NCBI GenBank assembly: GCA_020853525.1
Contig: JADYYS010000065.1
Span: 1 to 64,000 of the forward strand
Length of the DNA stretch: 64,000 nt
From: Ardenticatenales bacterium
GTDB lineage: Bacteria; Chloroflexota; Anaerolineae; Epilineales; Epilineaceae
Direction: 5' to 3'
Of the stretch, positions 14,815 through 24,187 are shown in pieces (within the stretch, counting starts at the first letter, position 1; each line of letters opens with the position of its first letter). A program made the position numbers and the translations under genes. The notes beneath the pieces are model-generated. The model saw only the letters and a program-made list of their open reading frames with translations, searched no databases and was not told the DNA's origin.

Positions 14815-17800
14815 GTCGATAAGGGCGTGTTCCCTGTAGAGGGATTGAAACGAAGATCTCGTACAAGGTTCACCTCGTGTTGTCTTCGTCGATAAGGGCG
14901 TGTTCCCTGTAGAGGGATTGAAACGGGATGCTGATGCCGTCGCCGATCCAGAGATCGGGGCGTCGATAAGGGCGTGTTCCCTGTAGAGGGATTGAAACCT
15001 GAAGGCGCCGATGACAGTGAAGATGGAGGCCAGCAAGTCGATAAGGGCGTGTTCCCTGTAGAGGGATTGAAACTTCGGTTAGATGGGTCGACCTTCCTGG
15101 TCGAGCCCGATGTCGATAAGGGCGTGTTCCCTGTAGAGGGATTGAAACTGCTACTCCTGGGCAGGTGGCGGATCAATGACGTCCTCATGTCGATAAGGGC
15201 GTGTTCCCTGTAGAGGGATTGAAACTTGTCATCCCCGACTAGATCGGGGATCTGTTTTTTGGGTCGATAAGGGCGTGTTCCCTGTAGAGGGATTGAAACC
15301 AGAACAGCGTCATCAGCAGTGTGTTCGTTCCGCTGCCGAGTCGATAAGGGCGTGTTCCCTGTAGAGGGATTGAAACGTTGAGCCGGCGCTTCGGGTCCCT
15401 GCGGGGCTTGGTCGATAAGGGCGTGTTCCCTGTAGAGGGATTGAAACCTGTGTAGCCCCTCAGGGCCATCCAGGTAGCCATCGTCGATAAGGGCGTGTTC
15501 CCTGTAGAGGGATTGAAACACCATCTCATCCCGAAGGACGGTGGTGCCGTTACGGCGTCGATAAGGGCGTGTTCCCTGTAGAGGGATTGAAACCGGTCAT
15601 CGAGATGAACTGTGCGCGGTAAGCATCGGTCGATAAGGGCGTGTTCCCTGTAGAGGGATTGAAACGGTGGTCCTTCGAGCGCGAAATGGATTCCACATGA
15701 TCTTGTCGATAAGGGCGTGTTCCCTGTAGAGGGATTGAAACTCGCACTCGCGAATGGAACCCTTGGCTTCTGGGCAGTCGATAAGGGCGTGTTCCCTGTA
15801 GAGGGATTGAAACGGCCGATCGGGTTTCGGCGTCGGAAGGGGTGGCGGTGTCGATAAGGGCGTGTTCCCTGTAGAGGGATTGAAACCCGTGACGGGCGAT
15901 CCGTTGGGCCAGGTGGCCAACGTCGTCGATAAGGGCGTGTTCCCTGTAGAGGGATTGAAACATTGATCCTCTGTCATCCCGAGCGAAGTCGAGGGAGTCG
16001 ATAAGGGCGTGTTCCCTGTAGAGGGATTGAAACTCTGAAAAGAACGAATGATCAAATGCAAAATAAACCTGCGTCGATAAGGGCGTGTTCCCTGTAGAGG
16101 GATTGAAACACTCGGTCCCGTCGTCTCCGTCGGGGTCGGCGTCTTCGTGTCGATAAGGGCGTGTTCCCTGTAGAGGGATTGAAACGGTTGCACCAGCAGA
16201 GCTCAGAATCCTTCTTGCCACGTCGATAAGGGCGTGTTCCCTGTAGAGGGATTGAAACCAGAGATCGTCGGTAACGAAGGCTTCGCCGGAGCTGAAGTCG
16301 ATAAGGGCGTGTTCCCTGTAGAGGGATTGAAACTCACCACGGCTCGCCAACGTGACGAGACGGCCCGTGAGTCGATAAGGGCGTGTTCCCTGTAGAGGGA
16401 TTGAAACCAGAAGCGCAACCGCACGTTTTTTTCGGCGGCATGTCGATAAGGGCGTGTTCCCTGTAGAGGGATTGAAACACGATCTTACCATACGTCAAGG
16501 ACAATACGTAGTCGTCGATAAGGGCGTGTTCCCTGTAGAGGGATTGAAACTTCCAGTCGCGGTCAAGCCGCCACATGTTACCAAGTCGATAAGGGCGTGT
16601 TCCCTGTAGAGGGATTGAAACGTGATCCAGAGACCACACCAGGCGCATCGCACTGCGAGTCGATAAGGGCGTGTTCCCTGTAGAGGGATTGAAACCAGAA
16701 CTGCCAGGAGGACCTTGTCCACAAAGTCCAGTCGATAAGGGCGTGTTCCCTGTAGAGGGATTGAAACATCTTGAGTTGCTCCTCGTGTAGATCCTTCGCC
16801 GCAAGTCGATAAGGGCGTGTTCCCTGTAGAGGGATTGAAACCTTGCCATGCGCCTCTCCACGATGTAAAGGTCGCCATACGTCGATAAGGGCGTGTTCCC
16901 TGTAGAGGGATTGAAACGAACCACCTGGCAAGTAGAACGGCGTCGGTTCCGGCGGGTCGATAAGGGCGTGTTCCCTGTAGAGGGATTGAAACAGGTGCTC
17001 CCGGTCAAGGGATTGTTCGAAGGTTGCGAGTCGATAAGGGCGTGTTCCCTGTAGAGGGATTGAAACATTTGCAGTCCGTTGCATTACCACTATGCTACCC
17101 CGGTCGATAAGGGCGTGTTCCCTGTAGAGGGATTGAAACACGACAACGTCGCCACTGCGGTTGGTCGAACCAACCGTCGATAAGGGCGTGTTCCCTGTAG
17201 AGGGATTGAAACATGTAGTACACCCCGTTGCTGCTGATCGTCGGTAGGAGTCGATAAGGGCGTGTTCCCTGTAGAGGGATTGAAACAGGAGTCCGACCAT
17301 CCTCCACCCTTGACGCAGGTGATGTCGATAAGGGCGTGTTCCCTGTAGAGGGATTGAAACGCAAACATGGTACGTCTCCTGGTCAGTCTGAGTCACGTCG
17401 ATAAGGGCGTGTTCCCTGTAGAGGGATTGAAACGATCTCCCGCCGGCTTCAGGAAAATGAACCCAGCAGTCGATAAGGGCGTGTTCCCTGTAGAGGGATT
17501 GAAACTGCTTGTCCTTGGTGACCAGGTCCGGATCGCTCCACTCGTCGATAAGGGCGTGTTCCCTGTAGAGGGATTGAAACGAGAAACAAACGCGCGCGCT
17601 TCATGGCATGCCTCCTGAGTCGATAAGGGCGTGTTCCCTGTAGAGGGATTGAAACTCCGTCTCGGTGAGCAGGCGAGAGACGTCTCCGACGTCGATAAGG
17701 GCGTGTTCCCTGTAGAGGGAGTGAAACACGAACCACGAACCGTACCATTCGAGCTTGTGCCCCGTCGATAAGGGCGTGTTCCCTGTAGAGGGATTGAAAC

Positions 17801-20800
17801 CACTAGGTCTCCATCATCCTCGTCCATGAGTCCGACAGTCGATAAGGGCGTGTTCCCTGTAGAGGGATTGAAACGTCGTGATCGACGGGTGCGCGGTGAC
17901 GAACGCCGTCAACTGTCGATAAGGGCGTGTTCCCTGTAGAGGGATTGAAACACCCGTCCCCCTTGTAGCGGAGGCACGAAACGTCGAGTCGATAAGGGCG
18001 TGTTCCCTGTAGAGGGATTGAAACTCGAACATGATGGTCTCCTCGCGCTTTCGCGCATGTCCGGTCGATAAGGGCGTGTTCCCTGTAGAGGGATTGAAAC
18101 AAGCGGAGAAGTATCCCCACCTCGCCGGCACTGCTGCCAGGTCGATAAGGGCGTGTTCCCTGTAGAGGGATTGAAACAGCGATACCCCCAACGCGGGGGC
18201 CGGTAGCGAGGCCAGGTCGATAAGGGCGTGTTCCCTGTAGAGGGATTGAAACGCGTGGTTGGCATTTCGCCAAACATCGGGCAAATGTCGATAAGGGCGT
18301 GTTCCCTGTAGAGGGATTGAAACCTGATCCCCCAGACCACAACGATGGCAATCACCACCCGTCGATAAGGGCGTGTTCCCTGTAGAGGGATTGAAACCTG
18401 GTGAGGACGGCAGTCACGAGTGCGCCAAGTGCTGTGTCGATAAGGGCGTGTTCCCTGTAGAGGGATTGAAACGGACGCGTACCGAATGACGTCCGAGGTG
18501 ACGAAGTCCTTGTCGATAAGGGCGTGTTCCCTGTAGAGGGATTGAAACCACCTGCAGTCCGAGGGCGCGCGCGACCGACGCGAAGGTGTCGATAAGGGCG
18601 TGTTCCCTGTAGAGGGATTGAAACGCTTGCTGGAGGGCACGCCCCCCAACGCACGCCTTCTGTCGATAAGGGCGTGTTCCCTGTAGAGGGATTGAAACCC
18701 GCCCGCGCGAACGCGGACGCGGCCCAACAGTCGTGTCGATAAGGGCGTGTTCCCTGTAGAGGGATTGAAACGGTCATCTGCGAGATCATGCCTGAAGAAT
18801 GCGACTGTCGATAAGGGCGTGTTCCCTGTAGAGGGATTGAAACAGGACACCGATCCGGCTTAGGCCGTCTGCTAGCTGTGAGTCGATAAGGGCGTGTTCC
18901 CTGTAGAGGGATTGAAACTCGATGGTCGACTTGCCGCCGGTCTTGGACGATCCGGTCGATAAGGGCGTGTTCCCTGTAGAGGGATTGAAACTGTAGGTGA
19001 AGAGCTCCTCCACGCGACATATGGCGAGTCGATAAGGGCGTGTTCCCTGTAGAGGGATTGAAACGGATGTTCCCCCGCCCGGCTCGTTTGCTCCGGCAAT
19101 GGTCGATAAGGGCGTGTTCCCTGTAGAGGGATTGAAACCGTTTGCTCCGGCAATGCCGGAGCGCCGCAGGCTGAGTCGATAAGGGCGTGTTCCCTGTAGA
19201 GGGATTGAAACCAAACCCAGCACTTGATCAAACCGAACATGATACGCTGTCGATAAGGGCGTGTTCCCTGTAGAGGGATTGAAACGTGTAGGCCATGAAA
19301 TCCGTCACCGTCGACCACTGATCGTCGATAAGGGCGTGTTCCCTGTAGAGGGATTGAAACAGAGTCGCAGGGGTCCTTCGGGACCGGAAAGTAGGCACGT
19401 CGATAAGGGCGTGTTCCCTGTAGAGGGATTGAAACGATCGACCCCCAGTCTGTAGATTGCAAGTGCATCGGGTCGATAAGGGCGTGTTCCCTGTAGAGGG
19501 ATTGAAACCAACAGTTCGGACAAAGTCGTTGTCGGCGCATCTTGTCGATAAGGGCGTGTTCCCTGTAGAGGGATTGAAACCCGCTACCGCAGCCGGCTCG
19601 CATATCGATCTGGTCGTGTCGATAAGGGCGTGTTCCCTGTAGAGGGATTGAAACGCGACGCCCCCCATTACGGGTACCGCTACGGTCACGTCGATAAGGG
19701 CGTGTTCCCTGTAGAGGGATTGAAACCGACGAAGCGCCAGTCGGATGCGTTCAGCAGCCGCCGTCGATAAGGGCGTGTTCCCTGTAGAGGGATTGAAACG
19801 CTGTCTCTCCGAGCCGACCGGCTCGTTGAGGGCCAGTCGATAAGGGCGTGTTCCCTGTAGAGGGATTGAAACGGTAGTGGTGTTCTCGCGCGAGCAGCTG
19901 TTGCGATGTGTCGATAAGGGCGTGTTCCCTGTAGAGGGATTGAAACATCGTCGGACCCATCGTGCTCCTCGGCCTGTGCGCGGTCGATAAGGGCGTGTTC
20001 CCTGTAGAGGGATTGAAACGATGTCGGGGTACGTCTTCCGAATGGTCGCCAACATGGTCGATAAGGGCGTGTTCCCTGTAGAGGGATTGAAACCGTCTGG
20101 ACCGTTCCGGTGTACATGTTGTGGTCGGCGAGTCGATAAGGGCGTGTTCCCTGTAGAGGGATTGAAACTTTTAGTCAGGAAGGCAGGTTGGGAACGGGCA
20201 GGTCTTGCGTCGATAAGGGCGTGTTCCCTGTAGAGGGATTGAAACGGTCTCTCCCGGATTGCAAATCCAGGGCGGGACCCACGGTCGATAAGGGCGTGTT
20301 CCCTGTAGAGGGATTGAAACGTTCACAACGACAGGGCGAAGATCGCGACGTACGTCGTCGATAAGGGCGTGTTCCCTGTAGAGGGATTGAAACGAGAAGC
20401 GAACGGAATGAACGAGCCGATGAATTTTGAGGTCGATAAGGGCGTGTTCCCTGTAGAGGGATTGAAACTCGTGCTGGGCTCGCCTTGCGGCTTGCTCAGC
20501 CTCCTTGTCGATAAGGGCGTGTTCCCTGTAGAGGGATTGAAACACGCGAGGCAACAGTCTCCAGTTCAGGTAGAGTAACAGGTCGATAAGGGCGTGTTCC
20601 CTGTAGAGGGATTGAAACTGTCATACCTTCGCGAGTTCACCTGCGAGCGCAACTGTCGATAAGGGCGTGTTCCCTGTAGAGGGATTGAAACCTTCCGTCC
20701 TCAAAAATAGTCCAGTCGAGTGAGTATGTCGATAAGGGCGTGTTCCCTGTAGAGGGATTGAAACCCGGTGGCAGAATGCCTACCCGGTTATGAATACGGG

Positions 20801-21883
20801 CCGTCGATAAGGGCGTGTTCCCTGTAGAGGGATTGAAACCCGCGTTACGGGCTCGGTTGCCCGGGAGCCCGTTCCGGGTCGATAAGGGCGTGTTCCCTGT
20901 AGAGGGATTGAAACTAGCGGCTGCCGCCCTGGACCTTCGGGATCAGCAAGAGTCGATAAGGGCGTGTTCCCTGTAGAGGGATTGAAACCGTTAGCGGTAC
21001 GTCAGGACGTACTTGAACACGAGGGTCGATAAGGGCGTGTTCCCTGTAGAGGGATTGAAACAGCCTGAGAGCACGATGCTCTCACGCTCGTCATAGTTGA
21101 GTCGATAAGGGCGTGTTCCCTGTAGAGGGATTGAAACAAGAAGGCTACCTGCCTCGTATGGGTGTGCTTTTTCGAGTCGATAAGGGCGTGTTCCCTGTAG
21201 AGGGATTGAAACCTCGTAGCTGCTGGGGACTGTCAAAGTACCCCCAGCAGCGTCGATAAGGGCGTGTTCCCTGTAGAGGGATTGAAACAGTACGATGATG
21301 GTCGTGTTGAAGTAGTTCCTTTCGACCAGGGTCGATAAGGGCGTGTTCCCTGTAGAGGGATTGAAACAAGTCACGGAAGCCCTGGACGACCTGGTCCACC
21401 AGTCGATAAGGGCGTGTTCCCTGTAGAGGGATTGAAACGAGCGTTGCCCATCCTGCGATGTACCCTGCCCGCAAGTCGATAAGGGCGTGTTCCCTGTAGA
21501 GGGATTGAAACTACCGTTCAAGTTCTGAACGAACGGGTTGCCGAATTCGTCGATAAGGGCGTGTTCCCTGTAGAGGGATTGAAACGATGGTTCGGGGTTG
21601 AAGTGCCCGGAGCAACTTCATCGTCGATAAGGGCGTGTTCCCTGTAGAGGGATTGAAACACGATGATCCAGACAATGAAGGCGTAGATGGACAGCCTTGT
21701 CGATAAGGGCGTGTTCCCTGTAGAGGGATTGAAACTCGCAACAAGCCGTTCTGGTTTCCCGCGATTGGGAGCCAGTCGATAAGGGCGTGTTCCCTGTAGA
21801 GGGATTGAAACAGTAGCGGCGGCAGCCAGGGCGTCGGCGGCAGCACGTCGATAAGGGCGTGTTCACTGTAGAGGGATTGAAAC
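14815..21883 (+). CRISPR. CRISPR array, 96 repeats and 95 spacers
   Basis: By hand count there are 96 copies of a 37-base repeat that starts GTCGATAAGGGCGTG and ends GAGGGATTGAAAC. Spacers are 34-41 bases (mean about 37). Nearly all repeats are identical. Exceptions are copy 40 (17691-17727; GGAGTGAAAC for GGATTGAAAC) and the last copy (21847-21883; TTCACTG for TTCCCTG). The ATTGAAAC end predicts transcription left to right, with the leader on the left. The array is shared by the RT-Cas1-Cas2 module and the Cmr effector. No cas6 is seen in this window, so pre-crRNA processing must use an enzyme encoded elsewhere. Open frames inside the array are repeat artefacts. Confidence 0.99.
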
Positions 21884-22028
21884 GACGGGACCGGGGTCTG
21901 ACTCGCCGGCACGGGCCCGCGTTCAGATCAACCCGACCCCACTGCGCCAAGCCAGCGCACGCGTACAGGTGCCGGAGCCGTAAGGGCGCCCTTGACACCC
22001 GTAAGTGCACGTGCCATTCTTCGCGCCC
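21884..22028 (+). promoter_or_regulatory. Array trailer and candidate promoter for the hydrolase gene
   Basis: This 145-base stretch holds no gene. It contains a perfect palindrome AAGGGCGCCCTT (21982-21993) and, overlapping it, a sigma70-like promoter: TTGACA at 21992-21997, 17 bases, then CATTCT at 22015-22020. Transcription would start about at the ATG 22029, implying a leaderless or near-leaderless message. Confidence 0.45.
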
Positions 22029-23789
22029 ATGCCACGCCAAGCAGTCGTCGTCATTCACGGAATGGGCGAGCAGCAGCCGATGGATACGCTGCGCCGGTTC
22101 GCCGCGGCTGCGCTGCCGCCGCCGGGGGAGGGCTTTGCGCCGTACTTCAGCAAGCCGGATCAGCTGCTGGACTCATTCGAGCTGCGCCGGCTCAAAGTGC
22201 CGAAGCGCAAAGGCGGCCTACCCGAGACCGACCTCTTCGAGTACTACTGGGCGCACCACATGTCCGGCAACTCGCTCGGGCACGTCTTGCCGCTGCTGCG
22301 CACGTTCATGCTGCGCAGGCCGTCGCGCGTACCGCCATCACTCCGCGCGTTCTACGTACTCCTGTGGCTCATCGCGCTCTTGGCGTTGGTGGTGGGCACC
22401 GTCGTCGCGTTCGGCGCACCGGCCTTCGCTTGGCTGGCACAGATTCGCAGCTCATCGTCGTGGCCCGTACGCATCGCGGCCGGGATCGTTGCGCTGCTCG
22501 CGAGCCTTCCCGTCGTGTCAACCGTCGGCCTGATCGTGCTCTGGCTCGTGCGCCGCGTCGGCGGGTCGGCGGTGCGCAATACGTTCGTCGACGTGGCGCG
22601 CTACCTGAATCCGGCGCCCGTGAACATCGAGGTGCGCCAGAAGATCCGCGCCGGCGCCGTCGAGCTGCTGGACCGGCTGCACCGGCAGGGGAAGTACGAT
22701 CGCATCATCGTCGTCGGGCACAGCCTGGGCAGCATCATCGGGATGGATGCGATCTATTACCTCTGGTCGAACGTCCACAAGCAGCGGCACAACCTCAAGA
22801 TGAGCCGGCCGGCGGCGCTCGCGCGCCTGGAGAGGCGTGCCGGCGCGCTCAGGTCCGCCGTCAAGCTGGCCCCCCCGAACGAGGCGGCGATAGCGATGGC
22901 GCGGGAACGCTTTCGCGAAGCGCAGTCAGCCCTCTGGATCGAGATCATCCAAGGCGGCTGCCCGTGGCGCATCTCCGACTTCGTCACCCTCGGCAGCCCG
23001 CTGACCCATGCCGCGGTGTTCATGGCCGAGAACCTCGACGAACTCCGCGCCCGGCGCATGGACCGCGACGTGCCCAGTTGTCCGCCGGAGTCAGAGCCGG
23101 TGTGGAAGGGCGGTGAACCCGTCGGTGAGACGGAGGAGAGCGAACGGTACTCCGCCTCCTACCTCTACAGCGGCGGCCGCGGCGACCCCGCCGTTCCGCC
23201 GCGCCGCCTACTGCCGCACGCCGCCGCCTTCGCCCCCACCCGCTGGACGAACATTTGGTTCCCGTCCAAGGGCTACGTTTTAAAGGTGTTCGGCGACTGG
23301 TTCGGCGGCCCGCTGGCGCCGTACTTCGGCCCGGGAATCGAGGACCGGCCGGTGACCGCAGGGCCGTGGGGGCGGTGGTGGCCGGTGGTGCCGCATACGC
23401 ATTACTTTGACGCGTTTGCGGGGGATGGGGTGGGGGAGATCGAGGCGGTGGCGGGGGTGGAGGGGTCGGCGTTGTATTGGCTGCGGCAGGCGCTGCGGCT
23501 CAGCGATCACGCGATCGTCGAGGGCGCGGCAGAGGCGGCGAGGTGGCGGGTGAACCTTAATGAGGCGGATGTGGCGGAGTTGCAGATGCTGCCGGGGATT
23601 GGGGCGGTGCGGGCGGCGAGCGTCGTGGCGCATCGCGCGGGGAGGGCAGGCGGGTTTGGGAGCGTCGCCGATCTGGCGTGTGTGGTCGGGATGTCGCCTG
23701 AGGTTGTTGAGCAGATCGTGTGGTCCGGGCTGGCAACGGTGGGAACGCGTCCGAAAGCACCGGCACGGCGGGCGGCGGGCGGAGCATGA
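22029..23789 (+). CDS. Membrane alpha/beta hydrolase with C-terminal helix-hairpin-helix
   Basis: This 586-residue protein starts PRQAVVVIHGMGEQQPMDTL, an oxyanion-type HGxGEQ loop, and has the nucleophile elbow VGHSLGSI (Ser at about residue 232). Two predicted membrane helices lie between them (about residues 108-135 and 150-175). Late candidate His residues occur in PHTHYFDA. The last 75 residues (NLNEADVAELQMLPGIGAVR) form a ComEA-like double helix-hairpin-helix, a DNA-binding fold that is unusual on a membrane lipase-like protein. The gene lies between the CRISPR array and the SIR2-ATPase-Cmr operon on the same strand. It could be a lipid-cleaving effector of the type III response, but this is inference from position. 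ATG 22029 is preferred over GTG 22005 or 22011. Confidence 0.7.
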   Translation: MPRQAVVVIHGMGEQQPMDTLRRFAAAALPPPGEGFAPYFSKPDQLLDSFELRRLKVPKRKGGLPETDLFEYYWAHHMSGNSLGHVLPLLRTFMLRRPSRVPPSLRAFYVLLWLIALLALVVGTVVAFGAPAFAWLAQIRSSSSWPVRIAAGIVALLASLPVVSTVGLIVLWLVRRVGGSAVRNTFVDVARYLNPAPVNIEVRQKIRAGAVELLDRLHRQGKYDRIIVVGHSLGSIIGMDAIYYLWSNVHKQRHNLKMSRPAALARLERRAGALRSAVKLAPPNEAAIAMARERFREAQSALWIEIIQGGCPWRISDFVTLGSPLTHAAVFMAENLDELRARRMDRDVPSCPPESEPVWKGGEPVGETEESERYSASYLYSGGRGDPAVPPRRLLPHAAAFAPTRWTNIWFPSKGYVLKVFGDWFGGPLAPYFGPGIEDRPVTAGPWGRWWPVVPHTHYFDAFAGDGVGEIEAVAGVEGSALYWLRQALRLSDHAIVEGAAEAARWRVNLNEADVAELQMLPGIGAVRAASVVAHRAGRAGGFGSVADLACVVGMSPEVVEQIVWSGLATVGTRPKAPARRAAGGA

Positions 23790-24187
23790 TGAGCGGCGAA
23801 AATGGTGCGCCGGCGGTGTGTATGGCGGTGTGTATATTGGGTCTGCGTCCCTATGTAGCGCCGCCCGGTAGGGCAGCGGTGTTGTCGCTCGCCGTACCGC
23901 TGCAACCCCTGCCCTTCAGAACCGCAACCTCTTCGACTACCTGGCTGCTCGGATTGTCGCCCACTCCGTCGGGCTGGCCGCGCTTTCCTGGCTACCTGCA
24001 GCTCAGACGGCGTGAATGGTCTACCAGGGGCTGTTTGACCATTCTTTGAAAGCGGGCATAATCGCGTTGGGCGATGCGGGCTATTGCGCCATGCGCGAAG
24101 GGACCCATTCTTGAAAAGCCGCCCAGTGATCGAGGAACAGGGCACAAGATAGTAGCGTGAGTAGAGTCCAACATCGGCAGGAACGTG
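23790..24187 (+). promoter_or_regulatory. Intergenic region with candidate promoter for the SIR2-ATPase-Cmr operon
   Basis: About 395 bases without a supportable gene. On the plus strand TTGACC (24035-24040), 16 bases, then CATAAT (24057-24062) makes a good sigma70-type promoter about 125 bases before the SIR2 start. AGGAA at 24179-24183 is the ribosome binding site. No CARF-HTH operator could be identified by eye. Confidence 0.5.

Noticed and set aside
14815-21883. Many long open frames inside the array (for example repeats of FQSLYREHALID or VSIPLQGTRPYR)
   Set aside because: They are translations of the CRISPR repeat and have no stop codons by chance of repeat length; no coding signal.
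23720-24049. A small plus-strand frame between the hydrolase and SIR2 genes
   Set aside because: It overlaps the hydrolase end, has no ribosome binding site and covers the likely promoter of the cmr operon.
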